Shown: positions 7,339-14,633 of the stretch, one piece after another
Layout: each line of letters begins with the position of its first letter
Numbering within the stretch: position 1 is the first letter of the stretch
Assembly (NCBI GenBank): GCA_026390275.1
Contig: JAPLGF010000255.1
Location: forward strand, 1-20,847
Source of the DNA: Candidatus Atribacteria bacterium
GTDB lineage: Bacteria; Atribacterota; Atribacteria; Atribacterales; Atribacteraceae
DNA: 20,847 nt
Direction: 5' to 3'
Notes under the pieces: model-generated
Seen by the model: the letters and a program-made list of their open reading frames with translations, nothing else
What the model was told of the DNA's origin: nothing
The model's database searches: none
Program-made: the position numbers and the translations under genes

Positions 7339-9263
7339 TATTCCTCCCGGATGATATAGGCCTGTAAAATATCTCCTTCCGTAAAGTCTTCGAAGCGATC
7401 AATCCCGATACCACACTCGTATCCTATCGTTACTTCTTTTACATCGTCTTTAAAACGTTTGAGAGAAGAAATTTTCGCTGATTCGGTGATGATTTCTCCC
7501 TTTCGGATCACTCGCACAAAGGCGTTGCGCTCAATTTTACCATCCGTGACGTAGGAACCGGAAATCACTCCCACCTTTGGGATTTTAAAAACGGTTCGCA
7601 CTTCCGCTTTTCCAATGACTTCTTCCACCATCTTGGGAGCAATCATGCCTTTGAGGGCTTTTTCGATGTCATCAACGATCTCATAGATGATCCGGTAAAG
7701 TCGGACATCCACGCCTTCTTGTTTGGCGATTTTCATCACTTCCGTCGGGAACTTCACGCTGAAACCGATGACGATGCCGGATGATGCCAGGGCTAAAATG
7801 ATGTCGGCTTCGTTGATATTTCCGACTCCCCGGGAAACCAGGTTGATGGTGACCTCTTCGGTGGGGATCTGGGAGATAGCTTGTTCCAATGCTTCGACGG
7901 AACCCTGGAAATCAGCCTTGAGAACGATGTTCAGTTCGCGCTTCTTCCCCTCTTCGGGGGCGAGGAGTGATTCTAAAGAGGTGATCTTGCCGATGTTCCC
8001 CTTGAGGGATTTTGCCCGTTCTTTTTGTTGTTTTTGTTCGGCAATGAGATGGGCAATCCGCTCATCCTCGACTACCATGAGCTTGGTTCCGGCCGGGGGA
8101 AGATCGGAAAACCCGACAATTTCCACAGGGGTGGACGGAAGTGCTTCCTTGATGATTTTATTTTGATCGCCAGTCATCGACCGGATCTTACCCCAGGTGG
8201 CTCCAGCCACGAAATAATCACCGACCCGGAGGGTTCCTTCCTGGACGATGAGGGTGGCGATGGGGCCTTTCCCGCGGTCTAAACGTGACTCAATGATACT
8301 GCCAATGGCGAATCCATTCTGACGCGATCGGAGGTCCAGGAGCTCGGCCTGCAGGAGAATCATTTCCAGGAGATCGGAGATCCCCTTTTTCTGCAGGGCC
8401 GAAACATTGATGCAAATGACTTCCCCCCCCCACTCTTCCGGAATTAATCCCTGATCAGCCAATTGTTGTTTCACCCGTTCCGGGTTGACATTGACCTTAT
8501 CCATTTTGTTGATGGCAACGATGATCGACACATCAGCGGCCTTGACGTGCTGAATGGCTTCGATGGTCTGGGGCATCACCCCATCGTCTGCGGCCACTAC
8601 GATCACGGCAATATCGGTGACCTGGGCACCCCGCGCCCGCATGGCTGTGAACGCTTCATGCCCGGGGGTATCCACGAAGGTGATCTTTTTTCCGTTAGTT
8701 TCCACCTGATAAGCACCGATACTCTGCGTGATCCCCCCCCATTCGGATAAAGCCACCTTGGACCGGCGGATGGCATCTAAAAGGGTGGTTTTACCGTGAT
8801 CGACGTGTCCCAGAATGGTGACGATGGGAGGACGGGGAAGGGTTTCCGCCTGTAGAGCTTGAAGAGTCTTTTCCCGCAAATCGTCTTTCCATTCGATATC
8901 CCAATCCTTTTCCCGGGCCAGGCGTTCCACCACTAAGGGAGGAAGTGGTTTTTTGGAATCAAAAATGACGTTCCACTCTCCCAACCCCAGGATGATTTCC
9001 TCCATATTCATATCGAGAAGACGGGTGATCTCTTTCATCGTCGGAAGCTTTTCGAGCATAATGGTCTTTTCTTTTTTCTTTTTCCGTTTTTCGCTCTCTT
9101 GTTTGCGGACCCCTCGTTCTTCATTTAAAAGCTCGATCAAATCTTCGTCAATACTGCTCATGTGATTCTTGACATCGGCCCCCAAAGATTTAAGTATTTC
9201 TAATACTTCATACGTTGGCATTCCAAGTTGCTCGGCAACTTTATAAATTCTGATTTTAGCCAT
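7338..9263 (-). CDS. infB: Translation initiation factor IF-2
   Basis: IF-2 is the GTPase that recruits initiator fMet-tRNA to the 30S subunit and promotes subunit joining. The 641-residue product is a short form. It has an IF2_N module at about 3-52, a second at about 70-120, and almost no disordered linker. The GTPase motifs are GHVDHGKT (152-159), GGITQSIGAYQV (176-187), DTPGHEAF (198-205) and NKMD (252-255). Domains II, III and the tRNA-binding C-domain follow (FQGSVEALEQAI, SGSYVTDGKIERNA, GYECGIGI). SD AAGGAGGT lies 5 nt before the ATG, inside the last codons of ylxR (8-nt overlap). The frame stays intact across a run of nine G bases near 8423-8431. Confidence 0.98.
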   Translation of the reverse strand: MAKIRIYKVAEQLGMPTYEVLEILKSLGADVKNHMSSIDEDLIELLNEERGVRKQESEKRKKKKEKTIMLEKLPTMKEITRLLDMNMEEIILGLGEWNVIFDSKKPLPPLVVERLAREKDWDIEWKDDLREKTLQALQAETLPRPPIVTILGHVDHGKTTLLDAIRRSKVALSEWGGITQSIGAYQVETNGKKITFVDTPGHEAFTAMRARGAQVTDIAVIVVAADDGVMPQTIEAIQHVKAADVSIIVAINKMDKVNVNPERVKQQLADQGLIPEEWGGEVICINVSALQKKGISDLLEMILLQAELLDLRSRQNGFAIGSIIESRLDRGKGPIATLIVQEGTLRVGDYFVAGATWGKIRSMTGDQNKIIKEALPSTPVEIVGFSDLPPAGTKLMVVEDERIAHLIAEQKQQKERAKSLKGNIGKITSLESLLAPEEGKKRELNIVLKADFQGSVEALEQAISQIPTEEVTINLVSRGVGNINEADIILALASSGIVIGFSVKFPTEVMKIAKQEGVDVRLYRIIYEIVDDIEKALKGMIAPKMVEEVIGKAEVRTVFKIPKVGVISGSYVTDGKIERNAFVRVIRKGEIITESAKISSLKRFKDDVKEVTIGYECGIGIDRFEDFTEGDILQAYIIREE

Positions 9264-9555
9264 CGCGTACCTCCTTGTGCAAAGACTTCGAAAGATCCCG
9301 CATCATCCTTTTCAGTTCGGACACATCACTGTCTGTCATATCGGTTTTGAAGGCAGCCGAAAGGATGTTACGATTTAACTTCTCGATACACTCCTGGTTC
9401 GGGCAAACGTACGCTCCTCGCCCCGGTTTCTTTCCGGTGGGATCGAACTCGATTCCCCCTTCATCCCTTTTCACGATACGTACGAGAGCTTTTTTTTCTT
9501 TTCTTTCCCGACAAACCAGGCACAACCTAAGGGGTACTTTCTTTTTTTTCAGCAT
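9256..9555 (-). CDS. ylxR: YlxR/RnpM family RNA-binding protein
   Basis: YlxR is a small nucleic acid-binding protein; in B. subtilis it has been reported to modulate RNase P. I chose the ATG at 9555, which gives MLKKKKVPLRLCLVCRERK and 99 residues, because GAGGGG precedes it by 6 nt. A start at 9582 would deepen the nusA overlap and lacks family similarity. Key blocks are RLCLVCRERKEKKALVRIV and KKPGRGAYVCPNQECIEKL, the latter with the GRGAYVC motif. It overlaps nusA by 29 nt and infB by 8 nt, as in other nusA operons. Confidence 0.93.
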   Translation of the reverse strand: MLKKKKVPLRLCLVCRERKEKKALVRIVKRDEGGIEFDPTGKKPGRGAYVCPNQECIEKLNRNILSAAFKTDMTDSDVSELKRMMRDLSKSLHKEVRDG

Positions 9556-10600
9556 TGGATTCCCCTCGAGCTTCCTTCGCACTTTTGATATCGATTCTCC
9601 AGCCGGTTAAACGGGCGGAAAGACGGGCATTCTGTCCTTCTTTGCCGATAGCTAAAGACAACTGGTCTTCCGGGACATACACCCGGGCGGTATTGGTACC
9701 CGGGTCCAGTTCCACCAGAGAGACCTGGGCCGGGCTCAGGGCATCGGAGATGAAGGATCGGGGATCGCTGCTCCAGCGGATGATATCGATCTTTTCCCCT
9801 CTCAGTTCATCGGTGATATGTTTCACCCGTGATCCTTTGTTACCAATACACGATCCCACCGGATCGACTTTTTTATCCCGGCTTTCCACGGCGATCTTGG
9901 TTCGGGTACCCGGCTCCCGGGCGATGGCCTTGATATCGACGTATCCATCATGGACTTCGGGGACTTCCAGCTCAAAGAGCCGTTTTACCAGCCCGGGATG
10001 AGTCCGGGATAAAAGGATATAGGGTCCCTTACTCGTTTTCTTGACCTCCACAATATAGAATTTCATGCGGGCACCAATGCGATAATTCTCGGTACCCACC
10101 TGCTCATTGGGAGTCAGGAGCGACTCGATTTTTTCTAAGTCAACAACGATATTTTTTCCTTCTTTTCGGTTGATCACGCCGGATACGATATCCTCTGCCC
10201 GCTCGGCGAATTCATCGAAGATGAGATTACGCTCCGCTTCCCGGATGCGCTGCATGATCACCTGTTTGGCTGTCTGGGCGGAGATTCTTCCGAAATCGTG
10301 AGGGGTAATCTCGATATCCACCGAATCGCCGAGCTGGACCGGTGGAGCCAGGTGCGCGCATTCCTTCAGAGAAACTTCGTTGACGGGATCGGCCACGTTT
10401 CCGACCACGGTTGTTTGGACGAAAACCTTCACCTCACCGGTCTGAGGATCAATGGAAATGGAAATCCCTTTGTGGGGACTCTTAAAATTTTTTTTGTATG
10501 CGGAAAGCAATGCTGCCTCAATCACAGTTTTGAGAGCATCCCGGGATATCCCCTTGGTTCTTTCAATTTGTTCGATGGCAGAAAAAAAATCTTTATTCAT
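9527..10600 (-). CDS. nusA: Transcription termination/antitermination factor NusA
   Basis: NusA binds RNA polymerase and nascent RNA and tunes pausing, termination and antitermination. The 357-residue product has the RNA polymerase-binding N-domain (about 1-125), an S1 domain (about 133-200) and two KH domains. KH1 has VGSCIGNKGSRVKHI and KH2 has LAIGKEGQNARLSARLTGW, with GKEG at 319-322. It lacks the C-terminal acidic repeats of the E. coli protein, as is common outside Proteobacteria. The start is well supported: ATG at 10600 with AGGAGG 9 nt upstream. RimP, usually just upstream, is absent. A leader with a strong hairpin lies between a promoter-like site and this gene. Confidence 0.97.
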   Translation of the reverse strand: MNKDFFSAIEQIERTKGISRDALKTVIEAALLSAYKKNFKSPHKGISISIDPQTGEVKVFVQTTVVGNVADPVNEVSLKECAHLAPPVQLGDSVDIEITPHDFGRISAQTAKQVIMQRIREAERNLIFDEFAERAEDIVSGVINRKEGKNIVVDLEKIESLLTPNEQVGTENYRIGARMKFYIVEVKKTSKGPYILLSRTHPGLVKRLFELEVPEVHDGYVDIKAIAREPGTRTKIAVESRDKKVDPVGSCIGNKGSRVKHITDELRGEKIDIIRWSSDPRSFISDALSPAQVSLVELDPGTNTARVYVPEDQLSLAIGKEGQNARLSARLTGWRIDIKSAKEARGESNAEKKESTP

Positions 10601-10702
10601 GAAAAAATCCTCCTACCAGTCAGAGCTCCCAGCATCAGATTCACATTTTCAACCCGTGCACCCGCTTTTCCTCCCGGGAACGAACTGTCCACCTCGGAAT
10701 AC

Positions 10703-10743
10703 AAACAATAAAGAGTGGGTTTTTGGCCCACTCTTTATTGTTT
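10703..10743 (-). terminator. Perfect 17-bp stem-loop between tyrS and nusA
   Basis: Two perfectly complementary 17-nt arms (10703-10719 and 10727-10743) flank a 7-nt loop. The inner part of the stem is GC-rich (GTGGG/CCCAC) and the outer part is AT-rich and ends in ATTGTTT on either strand. That shape fits an intrinsic terminator for the tyrS transcript. A promoter-like site lies between tyrS and the hairpin, so it could equally act as an attenuator in the nusA leader. Confidence 0.85.
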
Positions 10744-10771
10744 CTCCTGTTCGATTTTCTCTGCACACCCC

Positions 10772-10800
10772 ATTTTATCTCATTTTATCTTCTTATGCAA
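10772..10800 (-). promoter_or_regulatory. Candidate promoter for the nusA operon with tandem 10-mer
   Basis: On the minus strand a TTGCAT (10795-10800) is followed, after exactly 17 nt, by TAAAAT (10772-10777). The -10 matches the consensus at five of six positions; the -35 matches only in its first half. The -10 is duplicated: the decamer AGATAAAATG occurs twice in direct tandem at 10771-10790. A transcript from here would carry the 10703-10743 hairpin in its leader. Confidence 0.45.
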
Positions 10801-10831
10801 ATGGAGAATGCCGCGAGAAGTGAGAAGATCA

Positions 10832-12076
10832 TCATCCGACAAGAGTGATGCGGAAAAAAGATTTTTTTCCCACCCGGAGAAAAGTACCATCTGGAAGGGA
10901 GAGGTCGGTATTGAAATCAGATATCCTCTCGCCATCCAGGTACACTCCGCCTTGTTCGATAAGTCGACGGATTTCGCTTTTCGAAGTGCACATCCCGGTT
11001 TTGAGTAAAAGCTGGACCACCCACATCTTTCCGTCTTTCAATTCCCCCCGGGAGATGGCGAGAGAGAGGGCGTCTTCCGGGTTCTCTTTTTTGGAAAAAG
11101 TTTTGTCAAATTCTTCGCTGGTTTTCTCTGCAGCGGCAGGACCATGATAGATCGTCACAATCTCCCGGGCCAGCTGTTTTTTCCATTTCATGGGATGGAG
11201 TTCATTGGTGCGGACTTTTCGGGCCAGAGATTGGACGTCTTCGATGGGGACATCGGTGAGGAGGATGAAATATTTTTCCACAATATGGTCAGGAATGGAC
11301 ATTACTTTTCCAAACATCTCGAAGGGAAGATCATGAACGCCGATGTAGTTGTCCAAGCTCTTGCTCATCTTCTCCACCCCATCGGTCCCTTCCAGGAGGG
11401 GCATCATCATCACCACCTGGGGTTCCTGATCGTATTCTCGCTGCATGTCTCGCCCCATCAGGAGGTTGAAGCGCTGATCAGTTCCTCCCAGTTCTACATC
11501 GGCCCGTAAGGCCACCGAATCATAGGCCTGCATGATGGGATAGAGAAATTCATGAAGACCGACGGGTTTCCCGGCTGCCAATCGCTTGGCAAAATCCTCC
11601 CGCTCCATCATCCGGGCCACCGTGAAATGGGAGGTGATCACGACAAGATCGGCGAAAGTGATGTCTTTAAGCCAGGTACTGTTGAACTTGATAACGGTTT
11701 TATCCCGGTCCAGTATTTTGAAGGCCTGATCAGAGTAGGTCTGGGCATTCTTCAAAACTTCTTCCTCGTTGAGTTGTTTCCGGGTATTTTTTTTCCCGGT
11801 GGGATCCCCGATTCGCCCGGTAAAATCTCCGATCAGGAATACCACCTGGTGGCCGAGATCCTGAAATTGCCGTAATTTTCTCAAGGTCACGGTGTGACCG
11901 AGGTGAATATCCGGGGCACTGGGATCAAAACCTTCTTTCACCACCATCGGTTGACCGGTTTGGTGATAACGGGTGATCTTCTTTCGTAAATCATCAACGT
12001 TAATGATATCTTCCGTTCCCCGAGAGAGGAGATCGAGATCTCGTTCTATTTTTTCTTCCAGCGACATGTTCATCAT
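10832..12076 (-). CDS. tyrS: Tyrosyl-tRNA synthetase
   Basis: This enzyme charges tRNA-Tyr with tyrosine. The 414-residue product is of the longer TyrRS type. The class I signature HLGH is at 58-61 (in SAPDIHLGHTVTL) and KMSKS is at 236-240. Tyrosine-site blocks include YPIMQAYDS and GGTDQRFNLLMGRD. A C-terminal S4-like RNA-binding domain starts near residue 340 (KSEIRRLIEQGGVYLDG). The first ATG overlaps the queT stop as ATGA. SD AAGGAG lies directly against it, so the ATG at 12067 (MSLEEKI) has better spacing and may be the true start. A T-box leader is not seen upstream, where queT lies. Confidence 0.97.
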   Translation of the reverse strand: MMNMSLEEKIERDLDLLSRGTEDIINVDDLRKKITRYHQTGQPMVVKEGFDPSAPDIHLGHTVTLRKLRQFQDLGHQVVFLIGDFTGRIGDPTGKKNTRKQLNEEEVLKNAQTYSDQAFKILDRDKTVIKFNSTWLKDITFADLVVITSHFTVARMMEREDFAKRLAAGKPVGLHEFLYPIMQAYDSVALRADVELGGTDQRFNLLMGRDMQREYDQEPQVVMMMPLLEGTDGVEKMSKSLDNYIGVHDLPFEMFGKVMSIPDHIVEKYFILLTDVPIEDVQSLARKVRTNELHPMKWKKQLAREIVTIYHGPAAAEKTSEEFDKTFSKKENPEDALSLAISRGELKDGKMWVVQLLLKTGMCTSKSEIRRLIEQGGVYLDGERISDFNTDLSLPDGTFLRVGKKSFFRITLVG

Positions 12077-12531
12077 CTCCTTGTGATCCCGCGCCGTTTG
12101 AGGACCTGTAAAAGCGAGAAGCCGATTCCATAACAGGCAATGGCTTCGCCGATCATGATATAGAGAACCGAATAGAAATAGGGAACCTTGAAGAGAGGAG
12201 AGAGATACAGGGATACACCAAAGGAATTGATGAGGACGGGAGGCAGCGGTGCCAGCCAGTTTTTTTTCACCCGGGCGGTCAGGAAACCAGCCATCAGAGT
12301 GAAAAGTGTTCCGAAGACGATATCATGGAAACCGACATTCCCCAGAGTATTGGCGATTAAACAACCCGCCGTGAGTCCCCAGATCGTTTCCGGGAAAAGG
12401 AAGGGAAGGACGGTCAGACACTCGGACACCCGGATCTGGATGGGGCCGTAAGAGAGAGCATAGAAGGGTGGCATGACAGTCAGGACGACATACAGGGCCG
12501 CGACCAGGCCCATCCGGGACAGCTTCTCCAT
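12073..12531 (-). CDS. queT: QueT-type ECF transporter substrate-binding (S) component
   Basis: QueT proteins are small integral membrane proteins that bind a queuosine precursor for uptake by an energy-coupling factor transporter, whose ATPase and T subunits are encoded elsewhere. The 152-residue product is almost entirely hydrophobic, with about five to six membrane segments. It has the family block YGPIQIRVSECLTVLPFLFP (residues 28-47) and GNVGFHDIVFGTLFTL (64-79). SD GGAG lies 7 nt before the ATG. It is the first gene of a two-gene unit with tyrS. Supply of a tRNA-Tyr anticodon modifier next to the enzyme that charges tRNA-Tyr makes functional sense, but that link is inference. Confidence 0.88.
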   Translation of the reverse strand: MEKLSRMGLVAALYVVLTVMPPFYALSYGPIQIRVSECLTVLPFLFPETIWGLTAGCLIANTLGNVGFHDIVFGTLFTLMAGFLTARVKKNWLAPLPPVLINSFGVSLYLSPLFKVPYFYSVLYIMIGEAIACYGIGFSLLQVLKRRGITRR

Positions 12532-12641
12532 TTTATTTCTCCCCCGACCATGATATAGTATTGGGAAATTGTACCCACTCTTCGGTCAGGTCCCAACCAA
12601 TCATTTTTCCTGCCGGGTGTGGGGTACCGAGATCGTATCCC
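12532..12641 (-). promoter_or_regulatory. Leader of queT, possible cis-regulatory RNA
   Basis: About 110 nt separate the predicted transcription start from queT. CCTGACC (12584-12590) can pair with GGTCGGG (12543-12549), whose 3' end runs into the SD at 12539-12545. Inside this stem, TGGG and CCCA (12562-12577) form a small hairpin. Such a fold could hide the ribosome site. QueT genes are often controlled by preQ1 riboswitches, but I cannot match a known preQ1 class here. The same stretch is also an open frame of 36 codons (12533-12643) with no SD. Confidence 0.35.
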
Positions 12642-12647
12642 ATCTTC

Positions 12648-12656
12648 ATTATATCA
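12648..12656 (-). promoter_or_regulatory. Extended -10 promoter for queT-tyrS
   Basis: The minus strand carries TGATATAAT, a perfect extended -10 (TGnTATAAT). No good -35 hexamer is present at 16-18 nt, which is typical of extended -10 promoters. Transcription would start near 12641. It lies in the 145-nt divergent region between queT and the penicillin-binding protein gene. I saw no comparably good promoter for the plus strand. Confidence 0.6.
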
Positions 12657-12676
12657 AAGTATATTGAGGTTTCACT

Positions 12677-14629
12677 ATGGAAAAGGAGAAAACACCGAAG
12701 AGGACGCGGAAATTTCCGGTGAAGAGGATCGGTTTGAGCACTTCGGTCGGAATGATGTTCCTACTGGGGATGATCTGCGGAGCCGTTTTTTTTGTGGTAT
12801 TTGGCTTCTTTTTCCTCAGTGATTTTAAGGAAATATCCAGCCGGATCGACAACTTTCAACCCTCCTTCACCTCCCGGATCTATGATTACAAGGGTCGTTT
12901 GATTGATGAATTATTCACCGAAAACCGGGAATACGTTCCTCTCTCGGATATCCCTGATGTCCTGCGGAAAGTCTTCATCGCCAGTGAAGATCAAAATTTC
13001 TATTCTCATCCGGGAATCGATCTCGTCGGCATCCTGCGTGCGGCTTACCAGGACCTGCTCAACCTGAAGATTGTCGAAGGTGCCAGCACCATCACCCAGC
13101 AACTGGCCCGAAATCGCTTCCTCTCGCAAAAGAGGATCTTCAACCGCAAGATCAAGGAAATCTTGCTCGCCCTGCTGATCGAGAAAAAGTACACTAAAGA
13201 TGAAATCTTAGAGGCCTATTTGAACCAGATCTACTTCGGTCACGGTGCCTATGGGGTCAAAACTGCTGCCCGGATCTATTTTGACAAAGACCTTTCTCAT
13301 CTCAACTTAGCCGAAACCGCCATGCTGGCGGGGATCCTCCGCTCCCCGGGTAATTTTTCCCCCTACGTCAACCTGCGTGCCGCCAAGGTTCAGCAGAAGC
13401 GGGCCCTACGCCGGATGAAAGAAATAGGTTTCATCACCCCGGAGGAGATGGACAAGGTGCTTGAGACCCCTATCGTCCTTTCCGGTCTGAAGAAAATCGC
13501 TTCCGAAGCCCCCTATTTTGTCGACTATGTGTTGAAGGATCTGTTAAACCAGTTCGATGAAGAAATGGTGTTCAGTGGCGGACTCAAGGTCTTTACCACG
13601 TTGGATCTCGATGTTCAGGAGATTGCCAATAAAACCTTGAAAGAGAGTGGTTATCAGGGAGCCATTCTCTGTTTGGATCCGAAGAATGGTAACATTCTGG
13701 CCATGGTGGGGGGGAGAGATTACCAGGAGAGCAAATTCAACCGGGCCTATCAGGCGCTCCGGCAACCCGGCTCCACCTTTAAACCCTTTGTCTACACCAC
13801 GGCCATCGACGGTGGAATATCCCCGGTGGATATTTTTGTTGATGAACCCCTAGTGTTTCCCAATAACTGGAAACCAAAAAATTATGATAAGAAATTTCGT
13901 GGACCCATGACTCTCCATGAAGCGTTGGAACAGTCGATCAACATCGTTGGGATTAAGGTTCTCCAGCAGGTCGGAATTGACAAGGCCATGAGTTACGCCC
14001 AGAGGATGGGAATTCATAGTCCCCTTCAGGGGAATCTGTCTTTGGTACTGGGAACATCCGAGGTCACCCTGTTGGAACTGGCTGATGCCTATTCTGCTTT
14101 TGCCAATGGGGGAAGAGTTCCGGAACCGCTTGCCATTCTCAAGATCGAAGATTCCAGTGGTCAGGTCCTCTTTTATGGAAAGAGAAAGGTGAAACAAGCC
14201 ATTCCCACCGACACCGCTTACATCATGGCCCGGCTCCTACAGGGAGTGATCGAGCGGGGAACCGCCCGCCGAGCCAACATCGGACGTCCGGCAGGGGGAA
14301 AAACCGGGTCTACTGAGGATTTTGTGGATGCCTGGTTTGTGGGATTCACCCCGGATCTGGTCTGTGGCGTTTTCTTGGGAAACGACAACCGGGATCCCCT
14401 GGGACCTTCCAAGACCGGGGGGATCATTGCCGCTCCCCTCTTTGCGAAAGTGATGAAACCAGCCCTAGAGAACCAGCCGGTTCATGACTTTGTGAAACCA
14501 GATTCAGTCGTCGAGCTGGCCGTCTGCGTGAAAAGCGGCCTTCTCCCCTCCTCCGCCTGCAAAACCCTGGTTCTTCCCTTCAAACAGGGGACAGTGCCGC
14601 TCAACACCTGTACGCAATGCAGTCAGTGA
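12677..14629 (+). CDS. Bifunctional class A penicillin-binding protein (PBP1A family)
   Basis: This protein polymerises glycan strands and cross-links peptidoglycan on the outer face of the cytoplasmic membrane. The 650-residue product has a basic cytoplasmic tail and one membrane anchor at about 22-48. The GT51 glycosyltransferase domain carries catalytic E104 in ASEDQNFYSH, then EGASTITQQLARNR (134-147) and EAYLNQIYFGHGAYGV (179-194). The transpeptidase domain has S366-TFK-369, SIN at 420-422 and KTGS at 542-545. The tail holds four cysteines (617, 628, 645, 648), the last two as CTQC. The start is ATG at 12677 with TGAGG 7 nt upstream. It is the only plus-strand gene, divergent from queT and convergent with mutS2 (4-nt gap). 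Confidence 0.96.
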   Translation: MEKEKTPKRTRKFPVKRIGLSTSVGMMFLLGMICGAVFFVVFGFFFLSDFKEISSRIDNFQPSFTSRIYDYKGRLIDELFTENREYVPLSDIPDVLRKVFIASEDQNFYSHPGIDLVGILRAAYQDLLNLKIVEGASTITQQLARNRFLSQKRIFNRKIKEILLALLIEKKYTKDEILEAYLNQIYFGHGAYGVKTAARIYFDKDLSHLNLAETAMLAGILRSPGNFSPYVNLRAAKVQQKRALRRMKEIGFITPEEMDKVLETPIVLSGLKKIASEAPYFVDYVLKDLLNQFDEEMVFSGGLKVFTTLDLDVQEIANKTLKESGYQGAILCLDPKNGNILAMVGGRDYQESKFNRAYQALRQPGSTFKPFVYTTAIDGGISPVDIFVDEPLVFPNNWKPKNYDKKFRGPMTLHEALEQSINIVGIKVLQQVGIDKAMSYAQRMGIHSPLQGNLSLVLGTSEVTLLELADAYSAFANGGRVPEPLAILKIEDSSGQVLFYGKRKVKQAIPTDTAYIMARLLQGVIERGTARRANIGRPAGGKTGSTEDFVDAWFVGFTPDLVCGVFLGNDNRDPLGPSKTGGIIAAPLFAKVMKPALENQPVHDFVKPDSVVELAVCVKSGLLPSSACKTLVLPFKQGTVPLNTCTQCSQ

Positions 14630-14633
14630 AGGT

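Noticed and set aside
12595..12640. preQ1-I riboswitch core (an ACACCC and an A-rich stretch upstream of queT)
   Set aside because: The stem-forming 5' GGUUC-like part and the AAAAAACUA tail are not present in the right order and spacing.
12533..12643. Short protein of 36 residues upstream of queT
   Set aside because: It has no ribosome site and its ATG lies at or before the predicted transcription start. It is kept only as an alternative in the leader entry.
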